Assembly: GCF_900108295.1 (NCBI RefSeq)
Contig: NZ_FNWK01000001.1
Coordinates: 1,302,001 to 1,366,000 of the forward strand
Origin: Sphingopyxis sp. YR583
GTDB lineage: Bacteria; Pseudomonadota; Alphaproteobacteria; Sphingomonadales; Sphingomonadaceae
DNA: 64,000 nt
Direction of reading: 5' to 3'
Of the stretch, positions 42,338-57,300 are shown one piece after another. Position 1 is the stretch's first letter; each line of letters opens with the position of its first letter. Made by a program: the position numbers and the translations under genes. The notes below the pieces were generated by a model that was not told the origin of the DNA, searched no databases, and saw only the letters and a list, made by a program, of their open reading frames with translations.

Positions 42338-45300
42338 TCAGAAGCGCACCCGGAACCCGGCGCTACCCTTCAGATTATATCCCGCGCCAAAGTCGGCCAT
42401 CGCGGTATCGCCCGACACTTCGGTATAGAGGGTGAAGCGATCATCGCCCCAGCTATAGCTGCCGCCCAGCCCCAGTTCGCCCGACAGGCGGTGCTCGCGA
42501 TGGGCGATCGGCGTGCCCGATACGTCGGAGACCGCACCGTCGAGCCACTCATAGCCGAGGTTCAGGACGGTATAGAGACGCGTGCGGCGCGTATCGCCCG
42601 CGCGGCCCTTCCAACTCGCCTGATGATCGATCGCCAGACCCCAGCGGGTCTTCAGGCTTTCGCCCTTCGCGACCGAAACTGCGGCCATTGAAGGATCGGC
42701 GAACCGATCGAAATCGACCTTCGCATAGCTCATCTGGACCTGCGGCGTGATGCTGAGGTTGCGGCCGATTGCCGTCTGCTTGCCGAGTTCGAGGCTGAAG
42801 GCCTGGCCGTCGCCCTTGTTACCGCGGGCGAGCGATCCGAGGATATTGGATTCCAGATCGCTGTCGAACCAGCTGAGTTTGACCTGACCATCGGCATAAA
42901 AGCCCTGCGGCCCATACCAGGTCATCGTCGCACCGACGCCATAGCCCTGCGTGTCGATGGCGCCATTGCCAAAGATCGACGCGACGCTGCTGTCCGCCTT
43001 GCCATAATGTGCGGTCAGCCCGCCGACGAGCGCGGCGCCATCGCTGCGTTCTGCCAGCACCGCATCGAGCCCGAGCTGCGCCTGCCACTGGTCGACCTTG
43101 CGGTCGGTATCGCTTGTCGAGACGAGCGCGTCGGGACGCTGGCGTTCGGATTCGAACCGGCCCCACAGACCCGCACCGGCGATCGGTGATGCCGCCCATG
43201 AGCGGTTGCCGACACGCTGTTGCAGCGTCGGCAGACGATTGAGCGATTGCAGCGCGCCAACATAGGCCTCGTAAACCGGGACGCCCGGCTGATAGAGCGG
43301 GCCTTGCGGATTTTCGCCCGCGAGCAGCGCCGAGCGCAGATACCAGTCACCGTCCTGCGGCGTCGAAACGCCATTCTTGTACAAGCGATAGCCATAAGCG
43401 CCAACGACCACCGCCTGCTCGCCGTCGAACAGATAGTCGCCATCGAGCGTGAAGGTGCCGTTCGATGCACCCGCAACGTCGACGATCTTGATGCCGTCGA
43501 CCGTCGGGGCGCCGGCGCCGCCGCGATTGACAACGGTAACCCGCGTATTGCCCGAGGTCGCGCCGTTCACGATCAAGCGATCGGCCTGCGACATATCGCC
43601 GCCGAGCGCGGCCTCGATCTCGAGCACGCCGCCGTTGCCGGTATAGTCGCCCGCGACGGTCAGCGAACCGATACCTTCGCCCGGCGCAACGACGCCCGCG
43701 TTGACGAGGCTGCCGACGCGGCCCGCGCCTTCGAGGCGGCCCGCGGAGCCGACGGTGACCGCGCCGCCGAGGCTTCCCTGCACGGCGAGCGTGCCGCCGG
43801 CAACGGCCGTGCTGCCAGCAAAGCCGCTGTTATCGGCGGTAACGCGCAGCGTGCCCGCGCCATTTTTGGTCAACCCGCCCGTGCCCGAGAAGAGGCCGTT
43901 GTATGTGAAGACCGTGCCGGCCGCAGTCGCGATCGCACCGCCGCCTGCCACAACAAAACCGCGCGCACTGGTGAGGTCGGCGCTCGTTTCGAGCGTGCCG
44001 CCGTCGAGCGTCACCGCACCGCTAGCCGCGCCGAGATTGGCGTCGCGCGAGATACGAAGCGTGCCGCCGACGATCTGCGTGCCGCCGGTGTAGGCGTTGG
44101 CGCCGCCAAGGACGAGCGTTCCCGCGTCGGTCTTGACCAGCCCGGCCGCGCCGGTGAGCGCAGAATTGATCGTCGCGGTGAAACCCGCGCCCGCCGCGCT
44201 GCCGTCGCCAACGCGGACCGTCGCCGTGGCATCGGTCAAGGCGATGTCGCCACCGGTGATCACATAATTGTTCGCCGCGAACTGCATGCCCGCGACCGAC
44301 ACGGCGCCAAGGCTGTTGTCGACCGTGACTGTCCCGCCGGTGCCACCGAATATGGCAAAGCCCCCGTCGGTATAGCCAGCGTTTACGGCGCCATCTTCGC
44401 CGGTCCAATTGTCATTGCCGAAGCTTGCCTGCCAAACACCGTTTCCGCCGTTGATCGTGCCATTATTCTTGGGTCCGGCTGCGCCGTCCCAGAAATTGAG
44501 TGTCAGTCCCGCCGAATTGACGAGATTGACCTGGCCCGCGATCGACGTCTGGACATTGGCGTTGGCGCCCGCCGGCATGGTGCCGAGCGTGATGCCGTTG
44601 TTGGTAAGCGTGCCGCCATAGTTGAACATGCGATAGACGCCGACGTCGAATGCGCCGCCCGTCGGAACCCCCACGTTGAGCACGCCGTCGAGGACGAGGT
44701 TACCGCCGACGTTGACGAGGTCGTTAAGCGTACCGCCCACCGCGCCGGCCTCACCAAATTCGAAATCGAGCTGCGTCGTCGCCGACAGCGACAGATTGCC
44801 GCCGATCGTCAGCGTGCCCGCCGCTCCGGCGCCCGGAGCGAGCACGGCGCCGTTGGCCAGCGTGACGTTGCCACCGACCGTGCCGGTGCCGCCCAGTACA
44901 GCGCCGGCGAGGACATTGGTGGCGCCCGTCGCCGCGGCATAGTTGCCGTTGACGAACATCGTGCCGTTCGCGACCGTTGCGCCGCCGTAGGTACCGATGC
45001 CGTCCAATACCAGCGTACCGCTGCCGCTCTTGGTAAAGTTGCCAGTGCCCGAAAGCGGACCGGCAAGCGTCAGCGTCGTTCCCGCGCCGGTCTGGAACCC
45101 ACCGCTGCCGATCAGATCGATGCTACGAGCCAACGAGAGGGTCGCCGTCGTTTGCAACGTGCCGCCGTCGAAGCGAATCGCACCGCCGGCGGCGCCCAGA
45201 TTGGCGTCGGTGCCGATCTGTAACGTGCCGCCATTGATCGACGTCCCGCCCGCATAACTGTTGCTGCCAGCCAGGACGAGCGTGCCTGCGTCGGTTTTGA

Positions 45301-48300
45301 CCAGCCCGGCCGCGCCCGCGAGTTCGGCGTCGATCGTCGCGACATAGGCAGCACCCGCAGCAGTGCCGTCGCCGACGCGGATCACAGCCTGCGCGCCATC
45401 CAGCGTCAACGTGTCGCCGGTGATCAGGTAACCGTCGGTCGCGAATTGCAGGCCCGACGCCGACACCGCGCCAAGGCTGTTGTCGATTGTGACGGTTCCT
45501 GCGCTGCCCGAGAAGATGGCAAAGGCGCCATCGTCATAGCCCGCGTTGACCGCGCCGCTGATATCGGACCAATTGTTGTTGCCGCCGCTGTTCTGCCACA
45601 CGCCGTCACCACCGTTTACCGCATTGTCGAACTTCGGCCCGGCGGCGCCGTCCCAGAAGTTGAGCGTCGCGGCGCCGATGTTGATCAGGTTCACTTCACC
45701 CGCAATCGATGTCTGCACCTGCGCATTGGCGCCGGCTGGCAACGTACCGAGGGCCAGACCGTTGTCGGTGAGCGAACCGGCATAATTGGCGATGCGATAA
45801 AGGCCTATATCGAAGGCGCCGCCAACGGGCACCGTCACATCGAGCGTGCCGTCGAGCACAAGATCGCCGCCAATGTTGATCACATCATTAAGTGGGCCGC
45901 CTACGTCGTTCGCGCGGCCGAATTCGAAGCCGAGCGTCGCGCCCGCCGCGAGTGCGAGATTGCCGTTGATCGTGAGCGTGCCGGGCGCATTCGCGCCCGG
46001 GGCGAGCGTCGCGCCGGTGTCGACGAACACATTGCCGCCGATGATGCCCGATCCGCCCAGTGTCGCGCCTGCGCCCACGTTGGTTGCGCCCGTCGCGGCC
46101 GATTGGTCTCCATTCACGAGCAGGGTGCCCGCACTGACGCTCGTCGTCCCGGTATAGCTGTTGCTGCCGGTCAGGATCGTGGTGCCCGCGCCGTTCTGGT
46201 CGACCGAACCGCTGCCCGAAATCACGCCCGCGAAGGTCTGTGTGTCAGTACGGCTGAAGACGAACAGGCCATTGTTGACCACATCACCGGTGATCGAGCC
46301 CGAGGTGCCGCCGTCGCCGACTTGCAGCGTGCCGGCCGATATCGTCGTACCACCCGTGAAAAGATGGTCGCCGGTGAGGATCGTCCTTCCCGAACCCATC
46401 TGTTCGAGTGAACCGCCGCCGGTGATCAGGCCGGCAAAGACCCTGTCGTCCGACCGGTTGAACGCGAGAATGCCGTCGTTGACGATATCGCCCACGATCG
46501 CGCCACTCGTCCCGCCGCCACCGATCTCCAGCCGTCCGGCAAGGATCGACGTGCCGCCGGCATAATCATTGTCCACTGTCAGGGCGAGCGTGCCCGCGCC
46601 GTCCTTCGTCAGGTCGCCTGCGCCAGAGATCATACCCGCAAGCGTCAGGCCGGCGTCGGTCAGGAAGGTTCCGCTGCCGACGAGGTCGACCGCACGGCCC
46701 GACACGACATCGGCAGTCGTGTGCAGCGTACCGCCGCCGAATGCCAATCCCCCCGCCGTGTCACCAAGATTGGCGTCGGACGCAATTCGGAGTGTGCCGC
46801 CATTGATCGCCGTGCCGCCAGCATAGCTGTTGGTTCCCGACAGGACGAGCGTCCCCGCGTCGGTCTTGACCAGCATCGCCGTCCCGGTCAGGTCGGCGCC
46901 GATCGTCGCGGTATAGCCCGCACCCGCGGCACTGCTGTCGCCGACCTGGACGATCGCCTGCGCGCCGGTCAGCGTTAGTGCGTCCCCCGTCAGCACATAG
47001 CCGTCGGCTGCGAACTGCATGCCCGACGCCAGAACATTGCCGCCGCTGTTGTCGATCGTCACGGTGCCCGGTGCCGCCGCGAAGATCGCGAAGCTGTCCT
47101 GCGCATAATCGGCGTTGATCGTACCGTTGGCGTCGGTCCAATTGTTCGAGCCACCGGCGATGCGCCACACGCCGTCACCGCCGTCGAGCGTACCGTCATG
47201 CTTCGGCCCGGCCGCACCGTCCCAGAAGCTGAGCGTCAAGCCTTGCGAATTGACGAGGTTCACCTGTCCCGCGATCCCGGTCTGGACCGAAACGCCCGCA
47301 GCGCCGCCGGGGATCGTCCCCAGCGCCAGTCCGTTGTCGGTCAGCGCGCCGCCATAGTTGAAGACGCGGTAGATGCCGGGTCCGAAGGTGCCGCCCGCCG
47401 ATGTCGAAACATTGATCGTCCCGTCGAGGATCAGGTCGCCGCCGACATTGACCAGATCGTTGAGCGCGCCGCCCGCGACATTCGCCTGTCCGAACTCATA
47501 GTCGAGGATCGAACCGCCCGCGAGCGACAGGTTTCCGTTGATGGTCAGGGTTCCGGCGCTTTGGCCCGGCGCAAGGATCGCCCCGCCCTGCATGACGACA
47601 TCGCCGCCGATCGTGCCGGTCCCGCCAAGCGTCGCGCTCGAAAAGACCGTTGTGAGGCCGGTCGCGGCCGACTGGTCGCCGTTGACGAACAGGGTGCCCG
47701 CGTTGACGAGCGTCGCCCCCGCATAGCTGTTCCCGCCAGTCAGCGTCAGGGCGCCAAGGCCGTCCTTGGTCAGCCCGCCCGCGCCGGTGAAGCGCGGAGC
47801 GACGCCGATGTCGTGGCCGTCGGTGTCGATGATTCCGCCGTTTGCGCCGAGCGTGATGTCGTTCGCGCCGAAATCGACGAAAAATGCGGCTTCATCCTGC
47901 GTCGCGCGCAGCACGCCGCCATCGAGCGAGAAGTCGACGGTGCCAAGCCCGCCGCCGATCTGGCTGGTTTCGACGATGCCGCGGTTGCCCGCGGCACCGG
48001 TGACGGCGACGGTCCCGCTCGCGCCGGCCGCGAGGCCGAGTGCGAAGCCGCCTTCGGCGCGGACGAGCCCGCCATTCTCGACCAAAAGCGAACCGGTGCC
48101 GTCATTGCCGACGGTCATCGAGAAATCGGTGACCAGCCAGTTCGAGCCGGCCCCGGTCACCACGGCACTACCGACGGCATTGGCGCCGATATAGCCCTGG
48201 TTGCTCGATACGCTCGCACCGTTTTCGATGCGTAGCGAGCCGGCGCCGAAGCTGCCGATATTCAGTTGCTGGCTGTTGACCCAAGAAGTACCCGTACCGG

Positions 48301-51300
48301 AGACGACCGCGTCGCCCTGCGCTGAGCCGCCGACGATGCCGTCATTGCTTGTAACGCTGGCGCCACCTTCGATGCGCAGCGTTCCGGTGCCGAACAGGCC
48401 GACGTTGATCCGCCCGCTGTTGTCCCACGACGAGCCCGCGCCGCTGACAAGCACCTCGCCCAAGCTGTCGCTGTTGCCACCGACCTGGCCCCCGACGCTA
48501 ACGACCTTGCCGCCGTCGGTGATGTTCAACGTCCCGTTGCCGTCGTAACCGACAAACAGGTCGGCATTGTTCATCCAGGTCGAGGCGACGCCATTGGTAC
48601 CGACGCCCGAGACGTTGACGATGCCTTGCGCACCGGCATTCGACCCGATCCAGCCCGACTGGTTGCTGACCTGGCCGCCGGCGGTGATGTTCAGCGTACC
48701 GCTACCGAACTCGCCGATGACGATGTCGCTCGCCCCGGTCCATGTCGAGGCATTGCCGCTCGCACCCTGTCCCGAAACCGTGACCGTGCCCTGACCGCTT
48801 ATATCATCGCCGATATAAGCGATGTCAGCGACCGTCACGATGCCGCCGTCGAGGATGTTGAGTGTGCCGGTGCCGAGGCGGCCAACGCGGAGGATACCCG
48901 TGTTGGTCCATGTCGAAGCATTGCCGCCCGCGTCCGTCCCGGTGACGGTGACGATGCCCTGCTCACCGCCATCGCGGCCGATCATGCCCTCCGCGTTGGT
49001 CAGCGTGCCGCCATTTGCGAGCCGCAACTCGCCGCCGCGCACATTGGTCTCGCCGACGAAACTGCTGGTGCCGGTCAGCACCAGCGTGCCGAGATCGCTT
49101 TTGATGACATCGCCGATGCCCGAGAGGTTCGTCGCGATCGTCGCGATATAGGACGCGCCGCCGATCGAACCATCGCCGACGCGAATGACCGATTCCGGCG
49201 CAACGAGCGCGATGTCGTCGCCCGCGATGATATAGCCATCGCTGGCGAACTGCATGCCCGAAGCCGCGACAGCGCCGAGCGAGCCATCGACGGTCACCGT
49301 GCCGCCGACGCCCGAGAAGACCGCGAAGGCATCGTCGGTGAAGGGCGCGTTCGCCGAACCGTCATATTCGGTCCAGTTGTCGTTGCCGCCGCTGGCCTGC
49401 CACAAACCGTCGCCGCCGGTGATTACGCCGTCATTCTTGCCGCCGTTGACGCCGTCCCAGAAACGCATGGTGAGGCCAGTCGTGTTGACCAGATTGACCT
49501 GGTTCGCGACCGAGGTCTGGACGAAATAGCCCGAATCGGCGGTCAGACCGTTGTCGGTCAGCGACCCGCCATAGTTGATGATGCGATAGAGGCCCGGATC
49601 GAAGCTGCCGCCCGGGGGCACGGCAACATTGAGCGTGCCGTCGAGCGTCAGGTCGCCGCCGACCTCGATCAGGTCGTTGAGCGCGCCGCCGACGACGTTC
49701 GCCTGACCGAAATCGACGTTGAGTGTCGCAGCCGAAGCAAGGCTCAGGTTGCCGGCGATCGTCAGCCGTCCTGGAATCCCGCCGATATCACCCGGATTGA
49801 GGTTGCCGTCGAGGATCGCGACATTACCACCAATCGTCCCGGTACCGCCGAGCGTGCCGCCCGTTGCCACATTGATCAGGCTCGCCGCGCCGCCAAGCGT
49901 GCCGTCGACCAGCAGCGTGCCGCCCGCGACCGACGTCGTGCCGGTAAAGACCGAGCTGTCGCCGGTCAGGCGGGTGGTGCCCGCCGCATGGTTGATACTA
50001 CCCGCGCCTGAGATGGCGTTGGAGAAACCATAGTCGGTGCCGGTGTGATTGAAGTTCAGTTCGCCCGTGCCGGGTCCGAAGGCGATCGCGCCGGTGAGGA
50101 AGCCCGCGGCCGCCGCAGCGTCGCCCGCAACCCCGCCGATGTTGAGACTGCCCGCCGCCCCAGCGCTGTTCGCGAGAATCAATGTCCCACCCACATCGAC
50201 CCGCCCGCCGTCGGTTAGCGTCAGCACACCCGTGCCGTTCCCGCTGCCGATGACCAGATCGCCCGTCGTGGCGAAACGGGAAGTTGCTCCCGACACGGAC
50301 AGGCTTGCCGCTTGCGGTGCCGCCCCGAAGGTCGCCGACGTAAAGCTGGCCGCGCCGCCCTGATCGACACTGAAATTGCCCGCGGTCATCAGCAGCGAAC
50401 TGCCGCTCGTCCAATTGGAACCGGTGCCGGTGATCGTGACTGCAATGGGGTTGGTATTGCTGGTCGTCAAACCGATCTGGCTCGCACCCGCGGTTCGCAG
50501 CATGCCGCCGGCGCTGATCGTCGTACTGAACGGCGCGTTGAAGCTGGCGCTCCCCTGAACCCCGCCTGCAAGATCGGCCAGCGAGTTCGCGCCATCGACG
50601 TTGAACTGAACGGCGGCAGTCAGAGCTCTGAGGTTGAGATCGCCGGTCGTGGTCCGGAGCGTGCCGCCGTTCGTAACCAGCACGATGGTCGAGCCGTTGC
50701 CCGCTATATTCCCGCCAATCGCTGCAGTGCTGAACTCCGATCCCGCACCGTCGACGCTCAGCGTCGAGCGACCCATCGTTGTCGAGCCGCCCGAAGCGAC
50801 CTTTGCACCGCCGGCGATACGAAGCTCGCCGCCCACACCATTGACCCTCGTCCCACCGCCATAGTTGCTGTTGCCAGTCAGCGTCGTCACGCCTGTACCG
50901 ACGATGTCGAGGAAGCCGGTGCCGGTGATCGCCCCCGCATAGGTGTAGGCATCCGCACGGCCGAAGCGCAGCGTCCCGTTATTGACCACGTCGCCCACGA
51001 TCGAGGCGGTGGTGTTGCCGCTGAAGCTGCCGATGAAGAGTATGCCGTCCTGAATCGTCGTGCCGCCGGTGTAGCTGTTCGCTTGCCCAAGCTGGAGCGT
51101 ACCCGCGCCAAGCTTGGTCAGTCCGCCACTGCCCGTCACTCCATTGGAAAGGATGGCGGTCGTCGTGGGATTGGTGACCTCGATCGCGCCGCCGGCTGCG
51201 CCCAGATCGAACGCGCGCGCGCTGGAGAAGGTGAGGTCGGTCAGCCGCAACGTGCCGCCATCGAGCGTGACCCCGCCGGTGCCCAAGAAGCTGTCTGCGC

Positions 51301-54300
51301 CCACCGAAAGCACGCCGCCGTTGATCAGCGTGCCGCCGGTGTAGCTGTTTGCCGCGGCCAGCACCAACGTACCGGCGTCGGTCTTGACCAGTTGCGACGC
51401 ACCGCTGAGGTTGGCGGCGATCGTCGCGGTAAAGTCTGCGCCCGCCGCGGTGCCGTCGCCCACGCGGATCAGCGATTGCGGGCCTACAAGCGTCAGCGGC
51501 GCGCCGTTGATCGTATAGCCGTCGGTCGCGAACTGCATGCCCGTCGCGGTGACCGCGCCGCCGCCGTTATCGACCGTGACCGTGCCCGGAGCGCCCGCGA
51601 AAATGGCATAAGTGCCATCGGCATAAGCGGCGTTGATGCTGCCGTCCGCGCCCGTCCAGTTATTGTCGACGCCGCCGAGGTGCCAACTGCCGTTGCCGCC
51701 GTCGATCGCATTGTTGAACTTGGGGCCCCCGGTGCCGTCCCAGAAGCTGAGCGCCAAGCCATCGCTGTTGATCAGATTGACCTGACCCGCGACCGAGGTC
51801 TGGACGGTGACATTGCTGCCCGCAGGCATCGAACCCAGCGTCAGCCCGTTGTCGGTGAACGTGCCGCCATAGTTGAACACGCGATAAAGGCCGCCGCCGA
51901 AATTGCCCCCGGGCGACACACTGACGTTGATCGTGCCGTCGAGTGTCAGATTGCCGCCGACGTTGACGAGGTCGTTGAGCGGGCCGCCCGCAACATCGGC
52001 CTGCCCGAATTCGAAGTTGAGCACCGAACCGCCTGCAAGCGACAGGTCGCCATTGATATTGAGTGTGCCGGGGCTGTTGCCCGGCGCAAGGATGCCGCCG
52101 TTCAGCACATTGACGTTGCCGCCGATCGTCCCACTGCCCGCCAGCGTCGCCCCCGACGCCACGGTCACAAGACCCGTCGCCGCCGACTGGTTGCCGTTGA
52201 TACGCAGCGTACCGGCGTTCACATCGGTCGCGCCGGCATAGCTGTTGTTGCCGCCGAGCGTCAGAATGCCGGCGCCCGACTTCGTGAGGCCGCCCGCGCC
52301 CGAGATCAGTCCGTTCAACGCAAAGGTCGTTCCGGCGTCGGTGAGGATTGTTCCGGTACCGGTCAGGACACCGTTTCGTGCGCTTGCGAAGGATGCGGTG
52401 GTGCGCAGCGTGCCGTTCGAGAAGGCGAGGCCGCCCACCGCTGCGCCGAGATTGGCATCGGCCGACACCTGCAGAGTGCCGCCGAGGATCGATGTCCCGC
52501 CAACGTAGCTGTTGATACCCGACAGAACCGTCGTACCGCTGCCGATCTGCCGCACGACACCGCTGCCGGATATCGTCCCGGCAAAGTTGACGAGGTCGGA
52601 GCGGTTGAACACGAATGCGCCATTGTCGACGACGTCGCCGACGATGCTGCCCGTCGTCCCGCCATTGCCGAGTTGGAGCGTACCCGCATCGATCGTCGTG
52701 CCGCCGGTGTAGCTATTGGTGCCGGTGAGGACGGTCGTCCCCGTCCCCGCCTGACGCAGCGAGCCGGTGCCGACGATGTGTCCACCATAGGCGAGCAGAT
52801 CGCTGCGATTGAAACCGAGCGTGCCGAAATTGTTCACGAGCGCGCTGGCGATCGAACCGGTCGTGCCGCCGCCGCCGACGAACAGCGTGCCGCCGTTGAT
52901 GTTGGTCGAGCCGGTGTAGCTGTGGTTGCCGGTCAACACCCATGTGCCGCTGTCGTTCTTGGCCAGCGTCGTGACGCCCGTGCCGGCATTGCCGATCGAC
53001 CCCGCGAGCGTGTTGTTGCCGCCATTGGTGCCGCCGAGCGCGATCGTCCGCGCCTGGTTGTTGCTCGCCAGCGTTACCGGCCCGGTGTCGGTGAAGACGA
53101 TCGCGCCGGTGCCCGACGATTCGATGAAGGTCACGCCTGCCGACAGGGTGAACAGCCGGTTGGTCGTGTCGCCCGCGCCGGTATAACGCAGCGTCGATCC
53201 GTTACCGATCACAAGGTTCGCCGCGGCGCTGGAGGAAGCCCCGATGCTGCTGGCGAGTCCGCCGTTGGAAAGCTTGTCGACGCCGAGCACGCCGCCGCTG
53301 ATCGTGGTGATGCCGGTATAGGTGCTGCCCGGATTCGTCAGAATCCACGTGCCGGCGTCGGTCTTGGTCAGGCGTGTTACGCCGCTGCCATTGTTCGTGA
53401 TCTGCGCGGCAAGGATATTGTTCGCCGTACTTGTGCCACCCAGTGTCAGCGTCTGCGCGGTGTTCGCGCTGGCGAAGGTCAGCGGCCCGGCGTGGGTGAA
53501 GGCGATCGCGCCGGTACCGGACGCATCGAGCTTGCTCGCCGTCGAGGCGCCAAGGGTGAACTGGCGGTTCGTGCTTCCGCCGGACCCGACATATTGCAGC
53601 GTACCGCCGCTCAGCACGAGGTTGTTCGCCGCCGATGACGACGAACCGATCGAGCTGTTCGCACCCCCATCGTCGAGACAGGCTACCGCGAGAATGCCCT
53701 GATTGATGACGGTCGAGCCGCTATAGCTGCTCGAACAGTTCGACAGTTGCTGATAGCCGCCCCCGGTCTTGACCAAGCCGCCGCTGCCCGAAATGGCGCC
53801 GCCGAAAATGACCCCCGTGCTGCCGCCGTTGGTGATGGTCAGCGTCGCGTCGCCCAACGCGACCGCGCCGCCCTGCAAGCCGCCCGTCGTGAACAAAAAG
53901 GCGACGCTATTATCATATCCGTCGAGGTCGAGGGTCGTGCCCGGCGCATTTTCGAACTGAATCCCGCCGCTGCCGAGCGCGGTAGTCGATCCGGCGCGGA
54001 GCGTCCCGCCATAGATTCGCACCGACCCGGTCGAACTGTTGTTGCCGGACAGGAGAAGCGTGCCGGCCCCCGATTTCTGAAGCTGGCCGCCGCCGGTGAT
54101 GTTACCCGAAAATTCGAGCACGGTGCCGGCATTGACGATGTTGAGCCCGCCGTTTCCGTTCAAGGCGAAACCGCGATCGGTCGAAGCGCTGGCGCCGGTA
54201 TAGGCCAGCGACCCCGTCGCGAAAACGAGGTTCGATGCCGCCGCCGTCGACGCGCCGATACCGCTCGCCTGCCCGCCGTTTGCGATGCAATCGATCGCGA

Positions 54301-57300
54301 CATTGCCGCCGATCGTCGTCACGCCGGTGTAGTCGTTATTGCAGCCGCTGAACGTCTGAGTGAAGCTGCCGATGCGCGTATAGCCGCCGGTGCCAGAAAT
54401 GCGGCCCGTGAAAACGCCGCTGCCGCTGCCCGTGGTCAGCGTGCGTCCGCCAAGATCGATCTGCCCGCCGCCGATGACGGCGGCAAAGCCAAGATCGAAG
54501 CCCCCGAGATCCAGCGTTCCGCCGCTGTTGACGGTCATGTTGCGGCCGCCCGGACCAAATGCGCGCGCCGATCCGGCGCGCAGGACGCCGCCGTTCACGA
54601 TCGTGTCGCCGGTGTAGCTGTTGGTGCCGCTGAGGATGAGCGTGCCCGCGCCGTCCTTGAACAACGTCCCTGCGCCCGCGGCGACGCCGCCGATCGTCAG
54701 CGTTGTCGCCGCGTTGGCGACGTCGATACCGCCCTGCCCGGCCGCGAGCGTAAAGCCGCGGTCGATGGCGACCGTGCCGCCAGTATATTGCAGCTTCGCC
54801 CCGTTGCTGATGACGAGGTTTGCCGAATCGCTGCTTGCTGCGCCGATGCCACTTGCGATGCCACCGTCGGAAAGCGTGTTCACCGAAAGCGTGCTGTTGC
54901 CGGCCGACGTCTGGGTAATCGTGGTGACGCCGACATAATCATTGGCGGCATTCGACAGGACCAGCGTGCCCCAGCCGGTCTTGGTCAGTCCCGCGTCGTC
55001 GGGACTTGTGACCAGCCCCGAAAACTCGACCGTACGCCCGGTCTCGACCTGGATCGCGCGCTCGGCGCCACCGTTGACGAGCGTGATGCCGCGATCGGTG
55101 ACCGCGTCGACGCCGCCGGTATAAGCCAGCGTGCCGCTTTCGAGGACGAGATTTGCCGCGTCGGCGCTCGACGCGCCGATGCCGCTCGCGATACCCCCAT
55201 TGGCCAGTTGCGCGACCTCGAGGCGGCCGCCGCTCAGCGTCGTGCCGCCCGTATAGCTGTTGGCCGCACTCAGCCGGACGGTGCCACCGCCGCTCTTGGC
55301 AAAGCTTGTTGCACCGCCATTGTCGACGATCGTCGAGGCGATGGTCAGCGCGCCCGTGCCATTATGCTGAACGCCGAGCGTCCCGCCGCCGGCGCTGCCG
55401 GTCAGAGAGCCACCGGTAATGAGCTGATTGGTCGCCGCGGTGCTCGGCGCGACGATGATCGTGCCGTCGATGCCCAGCCTGTTGCCGGCGCCGATCGTCA
55501 CCGTCGATCCCGATGCGGCAGTGTAGCGCAGGCCGCCGAGTTGGACATCTCCGGTCACGGTGCCAAAGAAGGGTGAGTTCGCGGCGCCCGCAGTATCGCT
55601 GATGATATCGCCATCCGCCCAGGTGCCGGCATCGTCCTTCGCCGTGTAATCGCTGGCATCAAAGGCGAGGATGCCGCCGCCGACGACCTTCGCATAATCC
55701 GATCCGTTGATCGTCGCCCAGCCGCCGAGCACGCCGTCGGCATTGCTCGTCGTAATCGCGCCGCCCGTCGGCAGCACGAAATTGACCAGACCGCCCGCCC
55801 GGACGATCGCGCCGAGATTGAGGTTCACGATACCGCCCGCACCACTGACCGCGCGGACGGTGTTGCTGCCCGCGCTGACTGTCAGGCCGTTGAAACTCTG
55901 ATTGTTGGTCTCGCCCGCCGCACCGACCACCTCGAGCGTACCGCCCGTCAGGACGAGCGCCGAGGATGCCGACACGATGTTGTTGACCGGGCCGCCCGCG
56001 CCCGAGAAATCGAGCCCGAGCCGACCGCCGCCGACGGTCGTCGCGCCGGTGTAGCTGTTCGCGCCCGTCAGGGTCAGCGAGCCTGCCCCCGTTTTCCTGA
56101 GCCCGCCGCTGCCGATGATGCTGCCGCCAAAGACCTGCGCCGTCTTGGCATCGACCGTCAGCGTCTGCGCGCCGAGCGAAACCGTTCCGCCACTTCCCGT
56201 AAGCGACGGCGCGACGAGGTCGAATCCGCCCAAGTCGAGCGTACCGCCGTTGACGATGAAACCGGTCGCGGCACCGAATGCCCCCGCGATGCCCGCGCGC
56301 AATGTCCCGCCGTTCACGGTCACGGTGCCCCGCTGGACATTGGCGCCGCCCAGCACCCATGTGCCCGCGCCATCCGCAACGAGATTGCCGTTGCCCGACA
56401 TGACGCCGGAGAAGATGTTGGTGCCCGCAAAACTACCGCCGAGCGTCAGCGTGTCGGGGTTGGGGCTCGCCGCGTTGAAGACAAGCGCGCCCGACAGGTT
56501 CAGTGCGCCGCTGCCGTTGTTTTGAATTGCATTGGCGGGACCATTGACGAGCCATTCGCGATTGCTGGCATCGCCGGCGCCGCCATAGCTGAGCGTCCCG
56601 CTGATGAGACTGATGGTCGTGCCCGCGCCGAGCGAACTCTCGCTGCCAATATCAGCGAGCTTGCCGACGCGGATTTCGCCTGCGAGCGCCGCCACGCCAG
56701 TGAAGGTGTTTGCGTTACCCAGCTGAACATGGCGCCCGGCCGAGGCGTTGAAAGCATAATTGCCACCGCTCAATATTCCTAGCAGACGGAAATCTGCGTT
56801 CTCTGCGTAAAATCCGCCACCCGCCGAAATATCGATGTCGCCCGTGATTTCGAGCGTTCCCGTGCCCTGATTGCGGACGAGCCCCGCATCGCCGTTGATA
56901 TCCCAGTTGCGGTTCGAGCTGTCGCCGTCGCCGAGATAGATGATGCTGTCACTATACTGGCTGGACTGGTTGAAGATGATCGTTCCGTCGGCGACCGTCA
57001 CCGGCGCGCCGAGCGAACTCGCTTCACCTAGATTGCCGATCGAGGTGAATCGGGTCGAACATGTACCATTGCAGCCCTGAAAAACGGTGCGGCCCGTATA
57101 ATCGCTGAGATTGTTGCTCATCGTGATGCCGCTGGCGGCAAGCTGAACCGAACCATTGCCCCGGATGCGGGCGGCGCCCGATCCGGTTCCCTCAAGGATC
57201 AAATTGCCGCCGTTGCCGATCGTCACGATCCGCGACGTGCTCGCACCGGCAATCGACAATCGGACATTCGAGGCGGCCGCGGTGAAAATGCCGTTGCCCG

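Noticed and set aside
43220..45223. A 667-codon plus-strand open frame
   Set aside because: Antisense shadow of the autotransporter, with periodic composition following the repeats rather than a protein family.
50312..53638. A 1108-codon open frame on the plus strand
   Set aside because: It is antisense to the giant autotransporter. Long antisense frames arise in GC-rich repetitive genes with few stop codons; the predicted protein has low complexity, no ribosome site and no recognisable domain.
53747..55576. A 609-codon plus-strand open frame
   Set aside because: Same reason: antisense to the autotransporter repeats, no domain.
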